From NCBI GenBank assembly GCA_028565635.1, contig JAOXYB010064512.1, forward strand, positions 1 through 10,372: a DNA stretch of 10,372 nucleotides, read 5' to 3'. The notes beneath the pieces are model-generated. The model ran no database searches. It was not told the DNA's origin and saw only the letters and a list, made by a program, of their open reading frames with translations. The DNA is from Phoronis ovalis. Taxonomy: Eukaryota; Phoronida; Phoronidae. Positions 1-7,496 of the stretch are shown here, one piece after another (positions within the stretch are counted from its first letter, which is position 1; every line of letters starts with the position of its first letter). The position numbers and the translations under genes are program-made.

Positions 1-35
1 TGGAGATAAAATACTATATTTGGAATTCAGTTTAC

Positions 36-92
36 CTATACAGAATGAGTTTGTTTTTCCAGTTTTATTTTTGAATATGGTCTCTCAGTAAA
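36..92 (-). CDS. candidate terminal exon, unrecognised protein
   Basis: On the minus strand an AG at 94-93 is followed by an open block of 18 codons ending in TAG at 38-36. The translation begins FTERPYSKIKLEKQ, which is charged and lacks the runs of I, L, F and Y typical of translated AT-rich DNA. The acceptor has a poor pyrimidine tract, which weakens the call. It starts in phase 0, so it could follow the block at 728-820, which ends in phase 0. No polyadenylation signal is visible before the window edge. A TAG|GTAAAC donor overlaps the stop, so an internal exon in another frame is possible. I recognise no family. Confidence 0.17.
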   Translation of the reverse strand, partial: FTERPYSKIKLEKQTHSV

Positions 93-178
93 CTATTCAG
101 ATATTTTTAGTATAAAGCATGTATCACTGACTTCAAAGTTCTATTTATATCAGCATGCATATAATATTTAGGCCAAGT

Positions 179-218
179 TATATAAGTTGTCAATTTTTCT
201 GGCCTTTGAGGGTCAGTT
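179..218 (+). promoter_or_regulatory. possible TATA box and initiator
   Basis: TATATAAG at 179-186 is followed by TCAGTT at 213-218, which fits the insect-type initiator TCAKTY with A+1 at 215. The TATA start is 36 bases upstream of that A, slightly longer than the usual 30-31. No downstream promoter element fits at +28. TATA-like words are common in AT-rich DNA, so the support is the spacing plus the leader-like frame starting at 294. Confidence 0.17.
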
Positions 219-293
219 TGTGCAGAGAACGAACTTACAAAGTCTAAAGCTGAAATGAGACACTTCCATTTCGTAAGATTCGGCATATTAACA

Positions 294-333
294 ATGCGTA
301 TCTACTGTTACCTGTTGCTTTCTACTTTTACAG
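294..333 (+). CDS. possible signal-peptide first exon
   Basis: An ATG at 294 with A at -3 opens MRIYCYLLLSTFT, a basic residue followed by a hydrophobic core, and then meets CAG|GTAATG at 333/334. A phase-1 intron just after a leader is common in secreted animal proteins. The frame is also open upstream to 210, with an earlier ATG at 255. The main doubt is that the hydrophobic residues arise from a pyrimidine-rich run ending in AG. The same bases are therefore a good splice acceptor (pyrimidine tract then TACAG), and the leader may be an artefact. No matching phase-1 second exon was found downstream on this strand. Confidence 0.15.
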
Positions 334-727
334 GTAATGTAATCTACATGCGCAGGTGTTTTATGGGCAATTTAATCATTTTTCAAACAAAACTTAAACT
401 TTGCAAAGGATATTAATACACATGTATTTGCCAAAAGCAAAGTACGACCGATGACTGTCTACCCGTGTGCAGCTAGTATGACTTTAAAGAGGCAAGCTAG
501 TATAGGGTAACATGGAGAGGGTGGATGACTGTCAGCCCTTCAAGCAGTCAACTAATGATGAGGAATAAATAAGGAATTAACTAATTATTCTAATTTTCAA
601 AAAAATACTGTTATAATCTAACAGTTTAAATGTTTTTACAAACATATATAATAACGATGTGATATATAATTTTTTTACAACCTAATATATATATTAACCT
701 GTCAATTCATCTAAAGCAATTATGTAC

Positions 728-820
728 CTGTGCAGACTTGTGTAAGTCCGGGTTCAAATACTGTTCATGCATTGTTGTATTAGCACTTTGCCATTTAAGC
801 TCCAGTGAGTTTTTTTCTAA
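728..820 (-). CDS. candidate internal exon, 31 codons, phase 0-0
   Basis: This is among the best coding candidates. On the minus strand an acceptor ending TTGGTATTTCAG lies just above 820 and a CAG|GTACAT donor just below 728. The 93 bases are open only in the phase-0 frame; the other two hit stops. The translation starts LEKNSLELKWQSANTTMHEQ and then continues with N, P, D, H and K residues. That is a balanced, globular-looking composition including a tryptophan. An alternative weaker acceptor at 833 would extend it to phase 2. I recognise no domain. Its neighbours are the open block at 886-1085 upstream and the possible terminal block at 36-92 downstream. Confidence 0.33.
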
Positions 821-885
821 CTGAAATACCAAGCTACATATACTTTTAATTCATTCAATTCCATCAAACTTAATTAATATAATAC

Positions 886-1085
886 AATATAGTTGAAGTG
901 AAATCCGGTTGTATTTCATCATACGGTAATATCAACATCCTGTCAGTGAACGTGGAATGCCACGGAAACCTATCACACGCATGTAAGCCCTCATCGATGT
1001 ACAACAGTTTTGCTGGAACGATTGTGTTGAAATCCGAAGCCCGTACCAGCATGCAGTAATTAAATACATTTGTATTTCCTTCAGT
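886..1085 (-). CDS. candidate exon, GC- and CpG-raised
   Basis: The minus-strand frame is open from above 1085 to a TAA at 872-870. An acceptor ending TCTTATGCAG gives a phase-0 start at 1085 and a weak TT|GTATTA donor gives an end at 886. Alternatively the block runs to the stop at 870. The core includes the stretches LVRASDFNTIVPAKLLYIDE and LPYDEIQPDF. Between 901 and 1080 I count 75 G+C in 180 bases (42%) and about nine CpG, clearly above the surroundings. The phase-2 end does not match the phase-0 start of the block at 728-820 unless that block's alternative start at 833 is used. Family not recognised. It could be an old gene fragment rather than a live exon. Confidence 0.32.
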
Positions 1086-1158
1086 CTGCATAAGACGTAG
1101 TAAAGACTTCGAGAAACCTGTTACTTGCATGCACACTAAAACCGGCTTTAACAGTTGA

Positions 1159-1187
1159 CAGTTTGAATAATTAATGCATTCAAACTG
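1159..1187. repeat. 10-bp perfect inverted repeat (hairpin)
   Basis: CAGTTTGAAT at 1159-1168 and ATTCAAACTG at 1178-1187 are exact reverse complements around a 9-base spacer. There are no target-site duplications and no longer arms. It lies about 70 bases upstream, in the minus direction, of the block at 886-1085. Confidence 0.55.
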
Positions 1188-1784
1188 ACCCGCCTACGGA
1201 TTTTCTAGGAAAAAAATGACAATACATCACACAAAGACATGTTTATTGGTCAGGTGTTTGGTAGGGTACACTGCATGAATATAATCTGGTTTTCCATGTA
1301 AACTTAAAAGTTAGATAAAACATCTCATTAAAAACATTAATGAAAGGTGCACCAGAATTTAATAATAAAGATCCCTATGCCAAATATCAAAAAGTAGTTT
1401 AAGAAACCCCCTTTTTCAGTAATGGACCTGTACCACTAAAGAATTAAGGTAAAACTCACATATTATATTAACTATTCCTCATAAAAGATATTCTCTACAT
1501 AGGTATCTTATAAAATTAAGTATAAAATTGTTTTTGAATTAATTATATAATGTATCACTATCAGGTATACACCAGTAACTAGACAATAGGTGAAAAATAA
1601 TAAATTGCACACACAATGAACACTGTAAAAGCAAATATCAGAAAGGCCATCATGCCAAACAAACAGGGGATTACTACTGAAATTAAAACGGATGACCGGA
1701 TACAAATAAATATTTAGAATAAAATAAAATTAAAATGTTTACTCCAGAAGAGGAATTGATACACCTTCTTCATCATCAGCTTAC
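1188..1784. other. AT-rich stretch, no gene seen
   Basis: Only short frames of hydrophobic or lysine/asparagine-rich translation occur, such as a 65-codon minus-strand frame at 1508-1705 rich in F, I, L and V. There are no clear repeats or structured elements. Intronic or intergenic. Confidence 0.45.
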
Positions 1785-1830
1785 CTTTCCCCCTACATCC
1801 TACAAATTCACGCTTATTCAAAAAGAGCTC
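1785..1830 (-). CDS. short candidate exon, 46 nt
   Basis: The donor AAAG|GTAAGC at 1785/1784 is close to consensus. The acceptor at 1832-1831 ends in CCATAG after a T-rich run (ATTCTTTTGTTTCAAG). Only one frame is open across it, reading ELFLNKREFVGCRGK, starting in phase 0 and ending in phase 1. It is short enough that chance is a real possibility. No downstream candidate with a phase-1 start was found between here and 886. Confidence 0.2.
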
Positions 1831-2911
1831 CTATGGTACTTGAAACAAAAGAATTACCACCAAATCAAATAAATCCATAGTAACTGACTGACAACCACCT
1901 ACAGATTCTCCTTAATATTGGATAGCAGATGTCCATATTAGCACACATACTAGATATTATTTATTTCATAGCTCTTAAAGGTACACCCTTTTGCGTGGGC
2001 CCTTATAGAGGTCACTGATCGAATATTATAGAGTATGAGTCATGAATGTATGATTTAGATTCTATGCTTCAACTCTATATGTATTGCATGTTATGTTCTG
2101 TATAGCTCTAGTGTAATACAGTACCGGCACCTAATTTTCAACAAAGCTTTTTTTACATAAAAAGAAACTATTCAGTATTAATAGTACAATGTAATACAAA
2201 TGCACATTGGACTCTTAAAAGAATGACTGTACAGTGTTTTTACTGTTGTTCTGTCTTTTCATTCAGAAATATCACATAATGTACTAATAAATGGTACAAG
2301 ATCGTACCACTACAGCCAGTGTCTAAATGACACGTCGGCAAAGTTCCCAACATCAAATAATAAAATCAAATAGAAATCAGTAAGATTACATTCTACTAAT
2401 TAAACAACTATATCAAGAATAATTTAATATGGTTGATATGGCAAAAAAACTATTTTAAGTTTCTGATATTTTTTTTAAATTATTTACAAACTGATTATTT
2501 ACTGAGAATAAACTACCTACATTTAATAAAATATTTGTTCCTTAATCTTCATTTTTTTCCATGAATTATTAAATTTAATCGTTACAGCACGATTTACATA
2601 AAATACCATACCTCTAGAGAAAAAAAATTAATATGTTAAACGATTGATAAGTATACCCTGTCTATGACATACACCACTCCGTATTTGCCCAGGGTGTATT
2701 ACCATGTCTAAGTACCAGTGTGCAATAGAGAATTCTTTGTACACCTGGACAGCTCCTGAGTTTGTTGTACTTTGACAGAGTTTTGACATGTTTCATACAA
2801 TATAAGCTAGAGTACCTATTAGCATGCCAGGTCTAGACGTCTTATGTAAGAATAGAATAATTTACTACTTTATGTATAACCAGCAGGTAAAAATTAGTAG
2901 AAGAAATAACA
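1831..2911. other. AT-rich stretch with small hairpins only
   Basis: No coding-like frame. Small inverted repeats include TGGTAC/GTACCA at 2292-2309 with a 6-base loop, GTGTC/GACAC at 2319-2333 with a 5-base loop, and the larger imperfect hairpin at 2715-2748 listed separately. The words GTACCA and TGGTAC recur several times across the window, which may just reflect a short favoured word. Confidence 0.4.
2715..2748 (+). repeat. imperfect hairpin
   Basis: CCAG pairs with CTGG. TGTGCAA (2719-2725) pairs with TTGTACA (2737-2743) with one G-T pair and a one-base bulge. The apex holds the palindrome AGAATTCT. The arms do not extend outward, so the hairpin is far shorter than a microRNA precursor. 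Confidence 0.4.
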
Positions 2912-2993
2912 GGGGTCAATATACTGATAATAATATATGAAATATTAAACTTGGGTTCAATATACTGATGACAATATGTGAAATATTAACATT
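2912..2993. repeat. two-copy tandem duplication, 41-bp unit
   Basis: Unit one is 2912-2952 and unit two 2953-2993. They align without gaps and differ at about 6 of 41 positions (roughly 85% identity). Both contain the shared core TCAATATACTGAT followed by GAAATATTAA. There is no third copy on either side. This is an old local duplication in non-coding DNA. Confidence 0.8.
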
Positions 2994-3346
2994 TTTATGT
3001 AATGTACAAATCCGGTGAAATATAGAATCACAGGTATATGCATGCACTATTGATGCTTATTAAATATTTCATTGAGTTTAGACTCCTTAGATACTCAAAG
3101 GTTGTTCACCCACCTAGTGTACTTTAACTGTGTAGTTGTATGCAAAATTGATATTTCTGACTGAAATGCTTTATGACAACTAACATCCAAAAATCCGTAC
3201 CCTCAAATAGTGCCACTCCTGTTTAAATGATAGTACACGCAGTTTTAAAGTACGCTTAACCCTGCGTGCACTATTGGAAATCTATGTGAAGTAATGACAT
3301 CTTGAATGACTAATTGAACGAATGTGCATGCTACCAGTATACATAC
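2994..3346. other. AT-rich stretch, nothing recognised
   Basis: No open block with splice signals on either strand and no repeat. Intron-like. Confidence 0.4.
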
Positions 3347-3418
3347 CTTTAATAGGGAATCCACACAAAATTAAATTAATTACAAAAATACCTTCAAATG
3401 AAATGACTGTTAAGTTCT
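3347..3418 (-). CDS. candidate symmetric exon, phase 1-1
   Basis: The splice signals are strong: an acceptor ending TTTCTGTTATCTGTGTTAG just above 3418 and a donor AAAG|GTATGT just below 3347. The 72-base block keeps one frame, reading ENLTVISFEGIF then a hydrophobic tail ending CGFPIK. It would splice in phase 1 at both ends, so it could be skipped without shifting frame. A second donor GAAG|GTATTT inside it would shorten it. The hydrophobic bias is what AT-rich DNA gives by chance, so sequence content adds little. ATTAAA on the minus strand at 3354-3349 could instead be a poly(A) signal for the block ending at 3546. Confidence 0.18.
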
Positions 3419-3545
3419 CTAACACAGATAACAGAAATATGTCACAAGAAGTATATACATGATAATGAAAATTATCCCAGATATTTAACATTCGTTCATA
3501 ATTAATTGCAATCACCGGTTTTGCTGCAATAATGCTCACTTTACT

Positions 3546-3672
3546 CTACAGGCATATTTCATACTGCTGTACACTATCCTTCTCAACTTCTGAGAAACCA
3601 TCCGTACACTCGTTTGTTCTCTGCATACCATACAGCATGCGATAAACCAAGTCTTCTAACCCAACCATTCCT
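3546..3672 (-). CDS. candidate terminal exon, 41 codons then TAG
   Basis: The minus-strand acceptor is good: a T-rich tract (CTATGTTTCATTTATTGCTG) leading to TTTAAGCAG just above 3672. The block reads GMVGLEDLVYRMLYGMQRTN, then an acidic and polar stretch with E, D, K and Q, and ends at TAG (3548-3546). Local G+C is about 43%, above the flanks, with several CpG. It starts in phase 2. A weak donor CCT|GTAGAG at 3550 would make it internal instead, ending in phase 2. The composition looks like a soluble helical segment. I recognise no family. It is one of the three best coding calls here. Confidence 0.33.
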
Positions 3673-4333
3673 CTGCTTAAACAGCAATAAATGAAACATA
3701 GAAGATATATATATATGTTCAGAAGCAAAAATCTTCCTGAAAATTCCTACTATAACACATTACTCAGAACTCTTAATGGACCACATATACTTTGTGAGTC
3801 AGCACATGTCTGGTTAATCTAAATTTTGAACTTTGACTTCTTCCATAATTGTAATGGATTGTTTTTGTGTGGGTGTTTGCTGCCTTGGAGATTGTAAATA
3901 AATAGTATAATATTATCTTGCAATCTCCTGACACTGGCATTCCATTCACAAAACTGATCTCTGCAGAATTCCAATAGCAGGTGTTTAAGTTATAAGCTAA
4001 AAATAGTAGTCTAGAAAAAAACAGCTGAAGAGTGATTCAGATTCAGTGATTCAGCAACTGATGATTACATACAGACAAAGTTCCTGATATTATAAATAAC
4101 TAAGTGATATTGCAGGGCTAACATTTGAAAAAAAAATCCATCATTGTTTCCCAACTCTAGATGTTTCAAATAAAAAAGCCTATTAACATGTTTTCATACA
4201 CATCCTTGATGTCAGGGTCAAATTGTAGATATAGAACCAGGAAAACACTGTATGCAAATACATTTTGTGCCATAACACTCTACAGCTAAATACCTAACAC
4301 AAAACTCCTCCACATATAATCTAAAATGTTTAC
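3673..4333. other. intron-like stretch with a short AT dinucleotide run and hairpin
   Basis: (AT)6 lies at 3705-3716 beside the acceptor tract of the block below. A hairpin is listed at 3887-3928. GTGATTCAG occurs at 4032-4040 and 4046-4054 with a 14-base period. No other coding-like frame was seen. Confidence 0.4.
3887..3928. repeat. 11-bp hairpin with 20-base loop
   Basis: GGAGATTGTAA at 3887-3897 pairs with TTGCAATCTCC at 3918-3928, with one G-T pair. The loop is AT-only apart from two bases. It has no features of a known RNA family. Confidence 0.45.
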
Positions 4334-4403
4334 TTATGAACGGAAATCTGCTTGTCACAACCCTCAGCAGTCATGCAACCATCTAATTCCACAAATATGA
4401 AGT
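4334..4403 (-). CDS. candidate internal exon, phase 1 to 2
   Basis: A pyrimidine-rich acceptor (TATCATTCTTATTAAACTTCCAG) ends just above 4403 and a fair donor TAA|GTAAAC lies just below 4334. The reading is FIFVELDGCMTAEGCDKQIS and two more residues. It has three acidic residues and two cysteines, unlike the surrounding hydrophobic frames. If not spliced, the frame ends at TAA two bases beyond the donor. Its phases fit between the candidates at 5328-5349 and 3546-3672. Family not recognised. Confidence 0.2.
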
Positions 4404-4520
4404 CTGGAAGTTTAATAAGAATGATAAATTCCTTAATTTTGGTGTAGCAGAAAGATAAAATACTATGACCAAAGGGATAAAAAATGTACATTGGAAAGAG
4501 TGAAACAGTGAGACAGGCAT

Positions 4521-4547
4521 CCTTAATAGCCTGTCCACAGGCTAAGG
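4521..4547. repeat. near-perfect palindrome
   Basis: TAGCCTGT at 4527-4534 and ACAGGCTA at 4537-4544 are exact reverse complements separated by two bases. Just outside, CCTT (4521-4524) can pair with AAGG (4544-4547) if the pairing shifts. A partial copy, gacaggca, lies a few bases upstream at 4512-4519. Confidence 0.5.
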
Positions 4548-4573
4548 GACTAATTATACAAGTATTTAACATA

Positions 4574-4709
4574 TTGATAGTTGACAACTTTACTCATATT
4601 CTGTCATTTATAAAATACAGTACTATCAATAAATTGATCATTTAATTTATTAGTACTGAAAATAAAAATATATAAAATTGGGATTTTGCGGCCTCGATTA
4701 AACTATCAA
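4574..4709. repeat. nested inverted repeats, possible tiny MITE-like element
   Basis: The outer arms TTGATAGTT (4574-4582) and AACTATCAA (4701-4709) are exact reverse complements. Inside them an imperfect hairpin at 4618-4658 pairs CAGTACT with AGTACTG and AATAAAT with ATTTATT around a 10-base loop, with a 3-base bulge. The word ACTATCAA occurs both inside the inner hairpin (4622-4629) and in the outer arm. No target-site duplication is evident. It could be a degraded non-autonomous transposon or chance in AT-rich DNA. Confidence 0.3.
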
Positions 4710-4999
4710 CATTTAAATATGATTAATATAAGTTACGAAGTATAATTTATCATCAATTTAGGCAATTTGAGTTTAAAAAAATTAATAATCACTTAGGCAA
4801 TTTGAGTAAAAAAAATGTTTAATGATACATACTTCATTATTCAGACTGAATCCAATCTAGCATCTTAATAATAGGACTGGGATTTGAGAATTACCGTAGA
4901 TTCGCTCCAGTCTTTATGATTTTTTTTTAAAATTTTGATTACTGTGATGTACTTTTGCAGCAAATAAAACTATTTCCCAGCAAAAACTTTGCTTTTTAC
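4710..4999. repeat. AT-rich stretch with a 35-bp-period direct repeat
   Basis: TTAGGCAATTTGAGT occurs at 4758-4772 and again exactly at 4793-4807. Each copy is followed by an A-run and TTAAT or similar, so the copies sit 35 bases apart. No gene was seen. Confidence 0.6.
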
Positions 5000-5105
5000 C
5001 TCTACTGTATCCGTGTCAATAAGTCCATGCGGTGAGTATCGACATGCACCCAAATCAATGAGAAAACTCTTTTTAGCAGGGAAATTACTGGCAGTGCAGA
5101 TGCGC
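5000..5105 (-). CDS. candidate exon, 35 codons, phase 2 to 0
   Basis: The donor GAG|GTAAAA lies at 5000/4999. The acceptor ending TTCACTATACAG is just above 5105, with a second possible acceptor at 5087. The reading includes SNFPAKKSFLIDLGACRYSP followed by HGLID and TDTVE. G+C over 4981-5100 is 49 of 120 (41%), above the flanks, with several CpG. The balanced mix of charged, glycine and proline residues favours coding. Its phase does not fit directly after the candidate at 6199-6259 or 5328-5349, so it is either an alternative to that chain or false. I recognise no family. Confidence 0.28.
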
Positions 5106-5327
5106 CTGTATAGTGAATCACATCTTATTAATTTAAAACTTTGATGTAAAACAATCGGGGGAAAAACATCACAAGAATTTAACAATCACTTGCAAATCCA
5201 ACATATCCACGTATTTTGACCGCAGAAAACGATCACAACAAAAGCAGCACTTAGATTTATTGCCTCCACTTCAACGCCTTCATCCCTCAACAGGAAAGTA
5301 ACACTATCAGAAAATGGTAACAGGTAC

Positions 5328-5349
5328 CTGCAAACTCATCTCCAGAAGT
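5328..5349 (-). CDS. possible 22-nt microexon
   Basis: A textbook acceptor (CTCTTATTGTTCCTGATAACAG) and a CAG|GTACCT donor enclose 22 bases reading TSGDEFA plus one base, phase 0 to phase 1. Splice signals are the only evidence; a block this short carries no coding signal of its own. Another such pair encloses 15 bases at 5855-5869 (acceptor ending CCCTACTTTACAG, donor AAG|GTAATA), which shows how often these pairs arise. Confidence 0.13.
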
Positions 5350-6198
5350 CTGTTATCAGGAACAATAAGAGAGTTGATGCATCATTAATCTACAGTTAAT
5401 TAAAGCACTCTACCACGAAGAGCAAACAGTATAAAATGACTATGCAAATGTCGTCTATCTATTATAACCACAATGTAGAACAAAATGTTTAAAAAAAACT
5501 AATCCACAATAAATTCAGGATACAGAACGACAACACAAATTGTATTTATGGTAAAACCCACAATTGAAAGTAGAAAACGTTTAAGAAAGTAATCTACCAT
5601 ACTTGGATGGTAATTAATTCATCATGAACTTAAAAAGATTAATTTTACACTAACATACACCTGTATTGGTTTAAAACAATTAATACAATACTTTGCCCAG
5701 CATAGTTCTGGAAAACTCTGGTACTATTGTGATAAAAGTCAAATTTCACTGCTTACTTTACATCTACTTAAAAATTCAGAAATTTCACTACTAAGTTGTT
5801 AAGTTTTGCCTAGCCGAGATGATGTCATTATATCTAGGAAAACTATAATATTACCTTGTTAAGTTGATACTGTAAAGTAGGGATGCTATAACAATTATTA
5901 CCAAATATACCTAGTGATCTTACTAAAGTTAATTCCTTAAAAGGCAAGATAATAAAACTTACGATATAGCATTGATAATTTGATATCTGATGCAGTTATA
6001 GAATTATATCATAAAACATGTACCTCAAGGCTAATAACCAACATTAATGTATTGTACATACAAACAATATTATATTGTACATGTAACGCCTACCTTAACC
6101 GCTGATGTGGTACCAGTATTAAAAAGTCAAATTTGACAAAGCCGTATGGTTACCTATCCGAAGCACCTTTGAAGTACAGGATAAAAAATTACATTTAC
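5350..6198. other. intron-like stretch
   Basis: AT-rich with no long frames. It contains the perfect 12-base palindrome GTCAAATTTGAC at 6126-6137. The related word aaaagtcaaattt at 5733-5745 is also preceded by a similar GGTAC context. ATTGTACAT occurs at 6051-6059 and 6074-6082. Several minus-strand GT/AG pairs enclose fewer than 25 bases and are not called. Confidence 0.4.
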
Positions 6199-6259
6199 CT
6201 TCACATCAAAATGCCAATGCAATACATTACCAACCCTACCCACTGGTTTAGTACCTATG
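6199..6259 (-). CDS. candidate internal exon, 20 codons, phase 2 to 0
   Basis: The acceptor ends TTGATTTAAATTTTAG just above 6259 and the donor GAAG|GTAAAT lies just below 6199. One frame is open across the block, reading GRVGNVLHWHFDVK at its C-terminal end. That end has paired histidines around a tryptophan and little of the AT-driven bias of nearby frames. The frame runs on through the donor to a TAG about 14 codons later, so splicing is inferred. The phase-0 end matches the possible microexon at 5328-5349. Family not recognised. Confidence 0.28.
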
Positions 6260-6837
6260 CTAAAATTTAAATCAATATGCTGTTTAGGGATTGGCTCCAG
6301 ACACTAACATCATATGAGCTCATACCACTTTGTGACTTTTAACCTATCTGTTGACATAAACTAGCTTTGTGCTATATGGTAAGCTCACTGCTTTGGATTC
6401 AGCAAACAAATGGGGACAGGAGAGTCATAACTGGTGTAATCTCTCTAAGATTGTTTGCTTGTCGGCTAATGGTTGCCATATTAAATGAGAAAAAAATGTT
6501 GTACTTGCTGAAATTGAAAAGCAGTGCATTGTGATCTTAGTTTTGCGAATGTTACCAAAACAATTTTTTTTGCGAAAAATATTTAAATTTGTCTCGGCCT
6601 GTCTACTTGCCAACGTGGATGAAATGAAGCATTATTAAATGACATTTGAACTATTATTTCTACATTTATAGCAAAATTATTATTTTTAGCAATAAAATAA
6701 AAATGTATAAATCTGGGTATTATATGGCCCATTTTAACAAATATAATTAATAATAAAGGATATGCAGGAAATACTAGCAGTTAATTTTGAATAAAATTAT
6801 ATTGCATGTAATACTTGCGAAATATTTGAATACATTC

Positions 6838-6859
6838 ACTTACACTAGACTTACGCTAG
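6838..6859. repeat. 11-bp tandem pair containing two splice-donor words
   Basis: acttacactag (6838-6848) is followed directly by acttacgctag (6849-6859), differing at one base. On the minus strand each copy contains GTAAGT after CTAGC or CTAGT, giving two consensus donors 11 bases apart. The acceptor upstream would leave an exon of only 11 or 22 bases, so no exon is claimed. Confidence 0.5.
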
Positions 6860-6925
6860 TCGGCTCTGTTTAATTATGGATACAAAAATAGCAAATAATT
6901 CAAAAAAATTGTCTCAAAAAAAAAT

Positions 6926-6945
6926 GTCCTTTAAATTTAAAGGAC
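6926..6945. repeat. perfect 20-bp palindrome
   Basis: GTCCTTTAAATTTAAAGGAC reads the same on both strands with no spacer. It is the longest uninterrupted palindrome I found in the window. It is flanked by A-runs (6915-6924 and 6960-6966). Confidence 0.75.
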
Positions 6946-7496
6946 GAAAGGTTCGATTGAAAAAAAGGGTTACTGACTATTAATAAATGCAGTAACACAT
7001 CTAAAGCACGTATACCACATAAACTGTGTATTCGTTTCACTGCCGTAAAAAGGGAGCGAGTTTATTGAGAAAAAAATTGTGTATTAACTCAATAAATTTA
7101 TAAATTCCAATTAAATGTTTCTAATCACTGATGTCAGTCTAACATTACATGTGTCAATTTAGAAAAATATTTAATAACTAACAAAATCCAAGACTGAGCC
7201 TATCCCAATTAACTTCCTTAGATATCACTGCAGTTTCACAACATAATTATATGTATGCAGTTTCAAAAAAAGAAGGCTTAAGAACATTAAGATCCAAGAT
7301 AATTTTTCAAATTACTTTTTTAATATTTCAAAATTTGAATCAACAAAAAAAGATTAATTCTATCCTCATTTTACAAAAGAGTGTACTACCAGATAAACAT
7401 ATTAATTATTTTAATACAATAATATGTAAATACATTGGTAACAATGAAAATGGGTCTTCCCTACATATATATTCTTTTTTTGTACAACAAGGTACA

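Larger units (their letters stand above)
93..727. other. AT-rich intron-like stretch
   Basis: No long frame on either strand. It contains the plus-strand promoter-like and leader-like elements at 179-333. The ten-base word gatgactgtc occurs at 450-459 and 524-533 and flanks two copies of agctagtat at 471-479 and 495-503, giving an A-B-B-A order in direct orientation. From about 600 to 710 it is very AT-rich with short TA runs. If the minus-strand exon candidates on either side are joined, this is their intron. Confidence 0.4.
6260..7496. other. AT-rich stretch, no gene supported
   Basis: It holds the palindrome at 6926-6945 and the 11-bp tandem pair at 6838-6859 listed separately. Minus-strand frames around 6425-6613 include WQPLADKQTILERLHQL behind a fair acceptor, but they end at a stop and no donor lies in frame. 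Two overlapping frames there look equally protein-like, so I do not call an exon. Confidence 0.35.

Noticed and set aside
748-765. GGGTTCAAAT resembles a tRNA T-loop
   Set aside because: The flanking five-base arms do not pair and no cloverleaf can be drawn around it.
2708-2748. CTAAGTACCAGTG resembles the 5' end of miR-252
   Set aside because: The seed-like start matches but the remainder diverges, and the local hairpin is only about 34 bases with arms that exclude the supposed mature start. Not a microRNA precursor.
3705-3716. (AT)6 microsatellite
   Set aside because: Too short to be notable in AT-rich DNA; mentioned only within its surrounding stretch.
5855-5869. 15-nt microexon between good minus-strand splice signals
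   Set aside because: Too short to carry evidence; such pairs occur repeatedly in this window by chance.
6515-6532. GTGCATTGT resembles the miR-33 seed
   Set aside because: Only nine bases match and there is no opposing arm nearby.
6425-6613. Minus-strand frame containing WQPLADKQTILERLHQL
   Set aside because: It looks protein-like, but so does a second overlapping frame, and neither has a usable donor before its stop.
6950-6960. GGTTCGATT resembles a tRNA/SINE B box
   Set aside because: The trailing CC is missing, the flanking arm does not pair, and no A box lies upstream.
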